From the NCBI RefSeq assembly GCF_030411995.1, contig NZ_JASNRC010000004.1, positions 304,361 through 368,360 of the forward strand: a DNA stretch of 64,000 nt. Direction: 5' to 3'. Positions 15,587-23,984 of this stretch are shown here, piece after piece (position 1 is the first letter of the stretch; every line of letters begins with the position of its first letter). The notes under the pieces are model-generated. The model saw only the letters and a program-made list of their open reading frames with translations. It ran no database searches and had not been told where the DNA came from. Origin of the DNA: Massilia sp. YIM B02769. Lineage in GTDB: Bacteria; Pseudomonadota; Gammaproteobacteria; Burkholderiales; Burkholderiaceae_D. The translations under genes were made by a program, and so were the position numbers.

Positions 15587-17512
15587 ATGCCCAAGACTCC
15601 CCAAGGCGGCCCCGCCGATGGTGCGGAACACGGCGCCGACCACGGCGGCCAGCCGGATGGTCCCGACAGCACTGGCGGCCTCGACGGCGCCGCGCCGGAA
15701 ACGCGCGGCCGCGCGGTCGGCGAACGCAAGAAAAAATACCTCGTCGCGCCGCGCCAGCCGCAGGGCGGGTTCGGCACCCTGAGCCTGGGCTCCGTCGGCC
15801 TCGCGCCCTTGTCGCTCTCGACCGTCGAGCAGGCACTGCGCGCCAGCCCCGACATCGATGTCGTCGACACGGTCGGCGCCCGGAGCGCGGTTGGCACGTC
15901 CAGTATCGACGGTGGCGGCGAAGGCGTGCTGGTGGCGCGCATGACCGACCGCCAGGCGGCCGAACTGCACGGGCGCGGCGGCGGGCGCCTGCTCGTCGAG
16001 CGCGACCAGCACCTGCAGCTGCTCGATCCGATGCTGCGCCGGCCCGACCTGGTGTCGTCGCTGACGCCCTACAGCGGTCCGGCCGTGGACGTGAGCATTT
16101 CCGTCATCGGCAAGGACGGCACGCCGCTGCCCGAGGCCGAAGTATCGCTGTTCGGCGGCATGCTGCCGGCCTCGAGCGTCACCGACGCCAACGGCATGGC
16201 GCAGCTGCGCCTGTACGGCGACGACCCGCGCACCATCAGCGGCCTGTACGTGAAGCCGCGCGCCGATTACTGGAGCTATTACCAGCGCGATCCCGACCTC
16301 AGCATGGACGAACCGAATATCGTCACCCTGCATGCGCTGTCGGAGTCGCCCTCGTTGCCCGGCTTTCCGCGCCAGGGCGCGGTCGGCTGGGGGGCGCGCG
16401 CGATGCGCCTCGACCAGCTGCCGCCCCACTTCCGCGGCCAGGGCGTGAAGATCGCCGTCATCGACTCGGGCGCTGCCACCAGCCACGGCAACCTGAACCG
16501 GATACACGCCGGCTTCGACATCATCAACAAGCGTACCGATCCCAGTACCTGGAGTCAGGACGCGCTGGGCCATGGCTCGCACTGCGCCGGCGTGATTGCG
16601 GCCAGCGATCCGGCCTGGGGCATCCGCGGCTTTGCGCCCGACGCCGAAATCCACGTCTGCAAGCTTTTCCCCGGCGGCCAGATCAGCCAGCTGATCGAGG
16701 CGCTCGAATACTGCATCGAGCAGGGCATCGACGTCGTTAACATGAGCCTGGGCGGCGGCACACCGTCGGAAGCGCTGGAACGCCAGATCGTGCGTGCGCG
16801 CCAGGCCGGCGTGGCCTGCATCGCGGCGGCCGGCAATTCGGGCGGACCGGTGCAATATCCGGCATCGTCGCCCAACGTGCTCGCAGTTGCCGCGCTTGGC
16901 AAGCTCGGCGAGTTCCCGCCCGACAGTTATCACACCGAAACCGTCAGCCCCGATGCCGATGGCCAGGGCTATTTCAGCGCCAAGTTCAGCTGCTTCGGAC
17001 CCCAGGTCGACGTCTGCGCGCCGGGGGTGGCGATCGTCTCGTCGGTACCGCCGAATAATTTTGCTGCCTGGGACGGCACCTCGATGGCGGCGCCGCACAT
17101 CACCGGGCTGGCGGCCCTGATCCTGGCGCACCGGCCGGAATTCCAGGGATTGGGCGGCACGCGCTCGCCGGAACGGATCGACCGCTTGTTCCAGGTGCTT
17201 CGCCTCAGCGCGCGCCGGGTCAGCCTGGCCGACCAGTCGCGCATCGGCCACGGCATGCCGGATGCGCTGGCCGCGCTCGGGCTGCCGCTGGTTCCCGGCC
17301 AGCAAGCGGGTGCCTGGCCGGCCATGTATGGCGACCTCGGCGGGGTTGGGCTGGGAGGGGGAATGGGTGGAGCCGGACTGGGCGGCAATGGCAACGGCGG
17401 AATGATGCAGGTCTACCCGCCGGTACCGCAATTCCTCGGCCAGTCGCCACTGGCGGTACAGGCGCTGCAATATGGCTTTACGCTGGGAGGATTGCCGCCG
17501 CGCGGCTGGTGA
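15587..17512 (+). CDS. S8 (subtilisin-like) serine peptidase
   Basis: This 641-residue protease appears to have four parts. A disordered N-terminus comes first. A propeptide-like domain follows (about residues 70-150), matching the preceding small protein. Next is a beta-sandwich-like insert (about 160-245; SISVIGKDGTPLPEAEVSLFG). The S8 catalytic domain then has Asp in IAVIDSGAATSHGN, His in LGHGSHCAGVI, the oxyanion Asn in AAAGNSGGP, and Ser in DGTSMAAPHITGLAAL. A glycine-rich tail ends the protein. There is no signal peptide, so it is either cytoplasmic or exported by an unusual route. The ATG at 15587 follows GAAAGGAAAAG. It forms one unit with the Q-rich and propeptide-like genes. Confidence 0.9.
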   Translation: MPKTPQGGPADGAEHGADHGGQPDGPDSTGGLDGAAPETRGRAVGERKKKYLVAPRQPQGGFGTLSLGSVGLAPLSLSTVEQALRASPDIDVVDTVGARSAVGTSSIDGGGEGVLVARMTDRQAAELHGRGGGRLLVERDQHLQLLDPMLRRPDLVSSLTPYSGPAVDVSISVIGKDGTPLPEAEVSLFGGMLPASSVTDANGMAQLRLYGDDPRTISGLYVKPRADYWSYYQRDPDLSMDEPNIVTLHALSESPSLPGFPRQGAVGWGARAMRLDQLPPHFRGQGVKIAVIDSGAATSHGNLNRIHAGFDIINKRTDPSTWSQDALGHGSHCAGVIAASDPAWGIRGFAPDAEIHVCKLFPGGQISQLIEALEYCIEQGIDVVNMSLGGGTPSEALERQIVRARQAGVACIAAAGNSGGPVQYPASSPNVLAVAALGKLGEFPPDSYHTETVSPDADGQGYFSAKFSCFGPQVDVCAPGVAIVSSVPPNNFAAWDGTSMAAPHITGLAALILAHRPEFQGLGGTRSPERIDRLFQVLRLSARRVSLADQSRIGHGMPDALAALGLPLVPGQQAGAWPAMYGDLGGVGLGGGMGGAGLGGNGNGGMMQVYPPVPQFLGQSPLAVQALQYGFTLGGLPPRGW

Positions 17513-17573
17513 GCATCCGCCACACATGCAGGCAAACCGGGGGGCGTGACCGCGAACGCGCCGGGTGCAAGCG

Positions 17574-17697
17574 CATTGACTGCCAACGAGTGACTGTCAA
17601 CGCATGACTGTCAACGCATGACTGCGAACGTATCGACTGCGGACGAATCGACTGCAAACGAATCGACTGCAAACGAGTGACTGCACGGCAAACAGAC
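17574..17697. repeat. Array of short direct repeats (14-15 bases)
   Basis: About eight degenerate units of the type (N)ATGACTGTCAACG or AATCGACTGCAAACG run head to tail between the protease stop and the tRNA array terminator. Two adjacent units are identical (CGAATCGACTGCAAA). No coding function is likely. Confidence 0.7.
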
Positions 17698-17705
17698 GCG
17701 GAAAA

Positions 17706-17735
17706 GCAAAAAGCCGCTGAAAAGCGGCTTTTTGC
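17706..17735 (-). terminator. Intrinsic terminator of the tRNA array
   Basis: A perfect 13-base stem (17706-17718 with 17723-17735) with a GAAA loop includes A5/T5 tracts. It lies just downstream of the last leftward tRNA-Glu and can work in both directions. Confidence 0.9.
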
Positions 17736-17741
17736 CATGAC

Positions 17742-17817
17742 TGGCGTCCCCACGGGGATTCGAACCCCGGTACTCACCGTGAAAGGGTGATGTCCTAGGC
17801 CTCTAGACGATGGGGAC
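17742..17817 (-). tRNA. tRNA-Glu (TTC), copy 1
   Basis: 76 bases with encoded CCA. The anticodon loop CTTTCAC gives TTC. This is the last tRNA of the leftward array; its 5' flank is the 44-base spacer shared with copy 2. Confidence 0.97.
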
Positions 17818-17861
17818 CTAAAACTGTTCCGATTACTACTTTACTGCACTTGCCGAATTCT

Positions 17862-17937
17862 TGGCGTCCCCACGGGGATTCGAACCCCGGTACTCACCGT
17901 GAAAGGGTGATGTCCTAGGCCTCTAGACGATGGGGAC
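17862..17937 (-). tRNA. tRNA-Glu (TTC), copy 2
   Basis: Identical to copy 1, exactly 120 bases away, with an identical spacer. Confidence 0.97.
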
Positions 17938-17981
17938 CTAAAACTGTTCCGATTACTACTTTACTGCACTTGCCGAATTCT

Positions 17982-18057
17982 TGGCGTCCCCACGGGGATT
18001 CGAACCCCGGTACTCACCGTGAAAGGGTGATGTCCTAGGCCTCTAGACGATGGGGAC
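17982..18057 (-). tRNA. tRNA-Glu (TTC), copy 3
   Basis: Identical tRNA-Glu. It starts the series of 269-base Glu-Ala modules (17982, 18251, 18520). Confidence 0.97.
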
Positions 18058-18087
18058 CCTGGACTGCTACAGATGTGTTTTCCGACG

Positions 18088-18163
<76 letters not shown>

Positions 18164-18250
18164 TACGGGAAAACAACACTATAACATACTGCATTTACTT
18201 CTACTACTGCTGCCGCTGGCGCAGCTTACTACCAAGCTTTGGCAATCGCT

Positions 18251-18326
18251 TGGCGTCCCCACGGGGATTCGAACCCCGGTACTCACCGTGAAAGGGTGAT
18301 GTCCTAGGCCTCTAGACGATGGGGAC
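18251..18326 (-). tRNA. tRNA-Glu (TTC), copy 4
   Basis: Identical tRNA-Glu, in the second 269-base Glu-Ala module. Confidence 0.97.
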
Positions 18327-18356
18327 CCTGGACTTCTACAGATGTGTTTTCCGAGG

Positions 18357-18432
<76 letters not shown>

Positions 18433-18519
18433 TAAGGTAAAACAAAACTATCAACAACTGAATTAAGTTCAACTACTGCTGCCGCTGGCGCAGCTTACTA
18501 CCAAGCTTTGGCAATCGCT

Positions 18520-18595
18520 TGGCGTCCCCACGGGGATTCGAACCCCGGTACTCACCGTGAAAGGGTGATGTCCTAGGCCTCTAGACGATGGGGAC
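18520..18595 (-). tRNA. tRNA-Glu (TTC), copy 5
   Basis: Identical tRNA-Glu, third module. The 48 bases before its 3' end (18472-18519) match 18203-18250. Confidence 0.97.
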
Positions 18596-18625
18596 CCTGG
18601 AACTACCGTACTGCACACTTCAGAG

Positions 18626-18701
<76 letters not shown>

Positions 18702-18755
18702 GTTTTTCACTGTATCACTTGCTGCCGTGTTACCGTGTGCTGCTGAAGTGCGAGC

Positions 18756-18784
18756 ATTATAGCGGGGGTTCTTGCATTTCGCAA
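18756..18784 (-). promoter_or_regulatory. Promoter of the tRNA array
   Basis: Reading leftward, TTGCGA (18784-18779), a 17-base spacer and a perfect TATAAT (18761-18756), about 55 bases before the first tRNA-Ala. It is a strong sigma-70-type arrangement and allows the array to be made independently of gltX. Confidence 0.8.
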
Positions 18785-18826
18785 ATGCGGATTTGCGTGA
18801 AGACAAACCGCATGTGCAAACCCGGT

Positions 18827-20230
18827 TTACAGGCCTTTGTTCACGCGCGCCACGACGGTCTCGCGGCCGAACAGTTCCAGCACCGCGTCGATGGCCGGCG
18901 TCTGCAGCTGGCCGGTCACGAGCAGGCGCAGCGGCATGGCGATCTGCGGCATCTTCAGGCCGTGCGCAGCCAGCACCTCCTTCAGCATCGCGGCCAAGGC
19001 CGCCTTGTTCCACTCCACCGTCTGGCAACGCTCGGCGAATGCCGCCAGCGCCGGGCGCACCGCATCGGTCAGGTGCTGGGTCAGCAGGGCCGCGTCCGGC
19101 TGCGGCTGGCGGTAGAACAGCATGGCCGCATCGGCCAGCTCGTTGACCGTGTTCGCGCGCTCCTTCATCAGGGCCAGCACGGCCGGCAGCGCCGGTGCAC
19201 CCTCAAAACGCGCGCCCTGCGCTTCCATCTGCGGACGCGCCAGGCCGGCCAGGCGTTCGTTGTCGGCCAGCTTGATGTAGTGGTTGTTCAGCCAGGCCAG
19301 CTTTTCCGGGTTGAACTGGGCCGCCGAGGCGGTCAGGTGTTCCAGGTTGAACCACTCGGTAAATTGCTCCATCGAGAAGATCTCGTCGTCGCCGTGGCTC
19401 CAGCCCAGGCGCGCCAGGTAGTTCAGCATCGCTTCCGGCAGGAAGCCCTGCTCCGGGTATTGCATCACGCTCACGGCGCCGTGGCGCTTCGACAGCTTCT
19501 GGCCGTCCGGGCCCAGGATCATCGGTAGGTGGCCGTACTCCGGCAGCTCGGCGCCGAGTGCGCGCAGGATGTTGATCTGGCGCGGGGTGTTGTTCACGTG
19601 GTCGTCGCCGCGCAGCACGTGGGTAATCTTCATATCCCAGTCGTCGACCGAGACGCAGAAGTTGTAGGTCGGGGTGCCGTCCGGACGCGCGATGATCAAG
19701 TCGTCGAGTTCCTTGTTGCCGATGGTGATCGGGCCCTTGACCACGTCGTTCCAGGTGACTTCGCCATCGAGTGGATTCTTGAAGCGCACCACCGGCTTCA
19801 CGCCTTCCGGCACGGCAGGGAGGGTCTTGCCCGGTTCCGGACGCCAGGTGCCGTCGTAGCGCGGCTTTTCGCCAGCGGCGCGCATGCGCTCGCGCATCGC
19901 TTCGACTTCGTCCGGCGAGCAATAGCATAAGTAGGCGGTGCCGGCCTCCAGCATGCCCTTCACCACCTCGCGGTAGCGGTCCATGCGCTGCATCTGGTAG
20001 AACGGGCCCTCGTCGTGCGACAGGCCCAGCCATTGCATGCCGTCCAGGATGGCCTGCACCGCCTCCGGCGTCGAACGTTCGAGGTCGGTGTCCTCGATGC
20101 GCAGGATGAAGGTGCCGCCGAAGTGGCGGGCGTAGGCCCAGGAATACAGCGCGGTGCGCGCGCCGCCGAGGTGGAGATAGCCGGTCGGGCTGGGGGCGAA
20201 GCGTGTACGGACAGGGGTGCGGACGGTCAT
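18827..20230 (-). CDS. gltX: Glutamyl-tRNA synthetase
   Basis: This 467-residue class I synthetase charges tRNA-Glu. The HIGH-type motif is HLGG in [20 protein letters not shown] (residues 11-30), and the second signature is KLSKRHG near residue 245. The discriminating region [14 protein letters not shown] and the C-terminal anticodon-binding helices are as expected. Four Cys/His residues of a zinc knuckle (CYCSP) are partly present. It lies directly upstream of the array of five tRNA-Glu genes on the same strand, a neat pairing of enzyme and substrate, although the array has its own promoter. Confidence 0.96.
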   Translation of the reverse strand: MTVRTPVRTRFAPSPTGYLHLGGARTALYSWAYARHFGGTFILRIEDTDLERSTPEAVQAILDGMQWLGLSHDEGPFYQMQRMDRYREVVKGMLEAGTAYLCYCSPDEVEAMRERMRAAGEKPRYDGTWRPEPGKTLPAVPEGVKPVVRFKNPLDGEVTWNDVVKGPITIGNKELDDLIIARPDGTPTYNFCVSVDDWDMKITHVLRGDDHVNNTPRQINILRALGAELPEYGHLPMILGPDGQKLSKRHGAVSVMQYPEQGFLPEAMLNYLARLGWSHGDDEIFSMEQFTEWFNLEHLTASAAQFNPEKLAWLNNHYIKLADNERLAGLARPQMEAQGARFEGAPALPAVLALMKERANTVNELADAAMLFYRQPQPDAALLTQHLTDAVRPALAAFAERCQTVEWNKAALAAMLKEVLAAHGLKMPQIAMPLRLLVTGQLQTPAIDAVLELFGRETVVARVNKGL

Positions 20231-20376
20231 GGCGGAAAGCGTAATGGTAAAGCGCTTATTTTACCCCGCCAGGCAGGCCCCGCGACACCGGCCGTCGCGG
20301 GCGCGCCACCCTGCCCTGGCCGCGCCCGGCCTCGTCCGCCATGCCGTGCGCACCACTGTGCCCGCTGCTGTGCGGG

Positions 20377-20460
20377 GCATCGCGCTAAGTATCGCACTAA
20401 GTATCGCGCTGGGCATCGCGCCGGGCATCGCGCTGGGTATCGCGCTGGGTATCGATATAA
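20377..20460. repeat. Seven 12-base tandem repeats at the FAAL-fusion 3' end
   Basis: Seven 12-base units of type GTATCGCGCTGG run from 20377 to 20460. Those inside the gene encode its C-terminal DTQRDTQRDARRDAQRDT tail; the stop codon (20399-20397) arises from a GG-to-AA variant within a unit, leaving almost two units beyond the stop. Confidence 0.85.
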
Positions 20461-23400
20461 GCGGCCAGTTCACGCACCGTCGGGTAATCGTAGAGCAGCT
20501 CGGCGCCGATGTTCACCCCGCTGGCCGCCTCGATTTCCAGCGCCAGCGGCACCGAGGCCAGCGAGTCGATGCCGAGGTCGCCGAACGAGGTGTCGAGCCC
20601 GACCGCGAGGGGCGGCTGGCGCCGCAGCGTACCGGTCGACAGGTGCAGGCCGCCGATGTCGAGCGGCTCGGCGGCGCTTTCGCGCAGCCATTTCAAGATG
20701 CAGCCGCGCACCAACTCGACCGAGGACGAAGACGCCGGCACGGGCAGGGGCAAGGCAACCATAGGCGCCGGCGGCCCGTCCGGCGCGCCCTGCGGCGCAT
20801 CCCGGCGCAGCAAGGGATCGAGCCGCCCCGCCGCCCCGGGCAGGGTCTGCTCGATGTCGCCGATCGCCAGCGCATGGCCATGCGCGCGCGCCAGCAGCAC
20901 CGTGGCCGGTGGGCAGGCCAGCGCCGCCGGCCGTTCGGTGCCGATCGACTCGCGCAGCGCATCGAGCTTGCGCGCCGCCCAGGCCGCCGACTCGCCGCGC
21001 GCGCCGGCGGCCAGCAGGGTCCAGGCCGCGAATTCGCCGTTGCGCCAGTCCTGCCATTGTCCGGGGCCTTCCGCAGGCAGGCGTTCCAGGCTGGCGGCCA
21101 GGGCCGGCGCGTCGAACAGGTCGGCGATACAGCGCGCCAGCGGATTGCCGGGCACGCGCACCACGGCGCCCAGGTGGGCATACAGTGCTTCGCTCGGCCC
21201 TTCGAGGATGCGCAGCACGCGCGCGTCGCGCAGCAGGCGCGGGGCGATGTTGTTTTCCAGGTAGCCGCGCCCGCCCAGCATCTGCATCAGGTCGTCGGCC
21301 GCCTTCCACAGCAGTTCGGACAGCACGCACTTGCAGGCGCTGCAAGCCTCCTGGGGCAGCGGCGCGCCCGCATCGAGCGCACGCGCCAGCGCTCCCACCA
21401 GGGTTTCGGCGGCGCCGATGGCGCAATCGAGATCGTGCAGGCGCCAGGCGCTGACGGGATGATCCAGCAGGCGTCCGCCGGCGACGTCGCGCCGCGCCGC
21501 GTAGCGCGCCATCAGCTGGGCGCAGCGCTTCATGGCGCCCACGCACAAGGCCCCGATGCCGAGGCGGGCAAAGCCCATCGCTTCCTGCGCCACTTCCATG
21601 CCGGCGCCGGGCACGCCCAGCACCTGGGCATCGGGCACGAACACGTCCTCGAAGCGGATCGCGTTCTGGACCATGGCGCGCATGCCCATGGTCAGCGCTT
21701 CGGCGCCCTGGCGCAGGCCCGGCGCGTCTTCCGGCACCAGCAGCGCCACCGTGCCGAGCGCCCTGCCCGCCGGGTCGAAGGCGCGCGCGAACACGCTCAG
21801 GACGCCGGACCACGAGGCCAGCCCGATCAAATGCTTTTCGCCGTGCAGGCGCCAGCCGCCATCCACGCGCAGGGCGCGCGTGCCGATCGCACGCGGATTC
21901 GAGCCGGCCCGCGGTTCGCTCAGCGCAAAGGCGGCCAGCTGGCGCCCGCCGGCCAGCAGCGGCAGCCATTCCTGGCGCTGCGCCGCCGTGCCGAAGCGCT
22001 GCAGCGGACGCAGGCCCAGGCCATTGTGCACACCGACCACGGTTGCCAGCGTCAGGTCGATGGCGGCCAGCTGGGCCATCACGCGCACCAGGTCGACGTT
22101 TGCCAGGTCTTGCCCGCCCAGCGCCAGCGGCGCCTGCAGGCCGAACAGGCCGCGGTTGCCGAGGTCGAGCACCAGGTGCGGCGCGATCGTGCGGCGTTCG
22201 TCGTCGAGCGCGGAATGGATGCGCCGCGCCGCATACTGGCGCAGCCAGGCAACCAGCACGTCGGCGCGCAGCGCGCTGCCGATCTTGCCGGGCTGGGCGC
22301 GCGGCCGCACCAGCGGCAGGGCGCCGGCCGCCAGCAATGCCTTGCAGCGCGCACGCTGGATCTTGCCGCTGGTCGTACGCGGGAACGCGCCCGGCATCGC
22401 GAACGCCAGCGTGTGCAGCGGGATGCCGAGTTCCGACGCCACCGCGCTCCGGATGCGGCGCCCGGATTCCTCGACCTCGCCGCTGCGCGCCAGCGCGCGG
22501 CTGGCCTCCACCACCAGCGCCAGGCGCTCGCCCTCCTCCGCCTCGATGCCGAAGGCGGCGCAGCAGTTCGGCGCCAGCGTCCCCACGGCGCGCTCCACCA
22601 GTTCCTCGACATCCTGCGCATACACATTGCGGCCGTTGACGATGATGACATCCTTGCGCCGGCCCGTGACGAACAGTTCGCCGTCGTGCAGGAAACCGAG
22701 GTCGCCGCTACGCACCCGCTCCTGGCCGGACAGCGCGCTAGCGCCGGCCTGCCCATGGTAGCCGCGCGAGACGCCTGGCCCGCCGATGCAGATCTCGCCC
22801 ACCGCGTCGCTCGCGGCCGGCGCGCCGCTGTCCGGATCGACGATCGCCACCGTCACGCCCTGCGCCGGCGGGCCGCAGCTGACGACCGCGCGCGCCGCCG
22901 CGCCGCCCGGCGCCGCCATGCATACCCGTCCGCTTTCGAGCGCGGCGGCATCGAGCATCAGGACGCGCGGGCCGCGTCCGTACGGGCCGCCCGCCACCAG
23001 CAGGGTCGCCTCGGCCATGCCGTAGCAGGGAAAGAGCGCGCCGCGGCGCAGGCCGCGCGGCCCGAAGGCGGCGAGGAAGCGTTCCAGCGTTGCCGCGCGC
23101 ACCGGCTCGGCGCCGTTGTACAGCACCGCGAGGCTGGACAAGTCGAAGCCGGCGGCGGCGTCGGGCCCGATGCGCCGCAGGCACAGGTCCCAGGCGAAGT
23201 TGGGCGCGCCGCTGCAGGTGGCGCGGTAGCGCGTGACCGTCTCCAGCCACAGCGCGGGCCGGCGCAGGAAGGCGCCGGGCGACATCAGCACCGAGCGAAA
23301 ACCCAGCGCCAGCGGCGCGGCGATGCTGCCGATCAGGCCCATGTCGTGGAAGGGCGGCAGCCAGCTGACCATCACCGTTTCCGGTCCGAAGCCGAAGGCC

Positions 23401-23984
23401 AGCCCGATGGCGGCGAGGTTCGCGGCGATGTTGGCATGGGTGATCTCCACGCCCTTCGGCTGCGCCGTCGAGCCGGAGGTATATTGGAGAAAGGCGAGCG
23501 CAGCGGCGTCCGGTAACGGCAGCGGCAGCGCCTCCTGCGCCGCATCGACGCCCGCGCACAGCAGCGGCACGGCGCAGCCGGCACGCGCCAGCGCCGCCCG
23601 CGTCGCCTCCTCGCCTTCGGGCGTACCCAGCACGATCGCCGGCCGGGCATTGGCCAACAGGGCGGCCAGCCGCTCGCCGTCGCGGCGCCGGTGCGCGGGC
23701 GCGGCCGGCACCGCCACCAGGCCCGCCGCCAGGCAGGCGAGAAAGACGCCGACGAACGCTAAACCAGGTGGATACAGCAGCAGCGCGCGCTCGCCCGGCG
23801 CGGCATGGCGCGCCAGCTGCGCGGCCTGGGCAGCCACGCGTGCGGCCAGCTGGCGGTACGAGATGTCGACGGCCTCGCCGTTCTCGTGCAGGAAGGTGTA
23901 GGCGACGCGCTCGGGCGTGTGCGCCGCGTGATGCTGGAGACGATGCAGCAGGGTGGCGCCGCCGGGGTCGGCCGCTTCAGCCAC
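20397..23984 (-). CDS. Fatty acyl-AMP ligase / acyl-CoA dehydrogenase / ACP fusion
   Basis: This is a multidomain protein of about 1195 residues. The N-terminal FAAL adenylation domain (about 15-570) has the P-loop YTSGSTAQPKGVE, GYHGQ, SGDLGFLHDGELFVTGR and TSGKIQR. An acyl-CoA dehydrogenase domain (about 570-1000) has FALSEPRAGSN, GGRGYLENN and the EGPSE segment. A carrier domain near the C-terminus has the phosphopantetheine serine in GDLGIDSLAS. A repeat-encoded tail ends the protein. Presumably FAAL loads a fatty acid on the ACP and the dehydrogenase introduces an alpha,beta double bond. The start is uncertain: GTG 23984 (GGGGAG site, 8-base overlap with the previous gene) is preferred over ATG 24011 or 24047. 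It is coupled to the oxoamine synthase gene upstream. Confidence 0.88.
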   Translation of the reverse strand: MAEAADPGGATLLHRLQHHAAHTPERVAYTFLHENGEAVDISYRQLAARVAAQAAQLARHAAPGERALLLYPPGLAFVGVFLACLAAGLVAVPAAPAHRRRDGERLAALLANARPAIVLGTPEGEEATRAALARAGCAVPLLCAGVDAAQEALPLPLPDAAALAFLQYTSGSTAQPKGVEITHANIAANLAAIGLAFGFGPETVMVSWLPPFHDMGLIGSIAAPLALGFRSVLMSPGAFLRRPALWLETVTRYRATCSGAPNFAWDLCLRRIGPDAAAGFDLSSLAVLYNGAEPVRAATLERFLAAFGPRGLRRGALFPCYGMAEATLLVAGGPYGRGPRVLMLDAAALESGRVCMAAPGGAAARAVVSCGPPAQGVTVAIVDPDSGAPAASDAVGEICIGGPGVSRGYHGQAGASALSGQERVRSGDLGFLHDGELFVTGRRKDVIIVNGRNVYAQDVEELVERAVGTLAPNCCAAFGIEAEEGERLALVVEASRALARSGEVEESGRRIRSAVASELGIPLHTLAFAMPGAFPRTTSGKIQRARCKALLAAGALPLVRPRAQPGKIGSALRADVLVAWLRQYAARRIHSALDDERRTIAPHLVLDLGNRGLFGLQAPLALGGQDLANVDLVRVMAQLAAIDLTLATVVGVHNGLGLRPLQRFGTAAQRQEWLPLLAGGRQLAAFALSEPRAGSNPRAIGTRALRVDGGWRLHGEKHLIGLASWSGVLSVFARAFDPAGRALGTVALLVPEDAPGLRQGAEALTMGMRAMVQNAIRFEDVFVPDAQVLGVPGAGMEVAQEAMGFARLGIGALCVGAMKRCAQLMARYAARRDVAGGRLLDHPVSAWRLHDLDCAIGAAETLVGALARALDAGAPLPQEACSACKCVLSELLWKAADDLMQMLGGRGYLENNIAPRLLRDARVLRILEGPSEALYAHLGAVVRVPGNPLARCIADLFDAPALAASLERLPAEGPGQWQDWRNGEFAAWTLLAAGARGESAAWAARKLDALRESIGTERPAALACPPATVLLARAHGHALAIGDIEQTLPGAAGRLDPLLRRDAPQGAPDGPPAPMVALPLPVPASSSSVELVRGCILKWLRESAAEPLDIGGLHLSTGTLRRQPPLAVGLDTSFGDLGIDSLASVPLALEIEAASGVNIGAELLYDYPTVRELAAYIDTQRDTQRDARRDAQRDT

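Larger units (their letters stand above)
17742..17981. repeat. Tandem 120-base tRNA-Glu unit
   Basis: Two perfect 120-base units (17742-17861 and 17862-17981), each a tRNA-Glu gene plus a 44-base spacer, precede a third Glu copy. Identity of the spacers as well as the genes points to recent duplication or homogenisation. Confidence 0.9.

Noticed and set aside
15263..17527. Minus-strand open frame of about 750 codons
   Set aside because: Antisense to the S8 protease, whose catalytic triad is intact.
17478..17777. Short minus-strand frame with repeated LQSIR units
   Set aside because: It results from reading the 14-15-base direct repeats and runs into a tRNA gene.
20217..23516. A plus-strand open frame of about 1,100 codons
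   Set aside because: It is antisense to the FAAL-ACAD-ACP fusion; composition is His/Arg/Gln-rich with no motifs, as usual for shadows of GC-rich genes.
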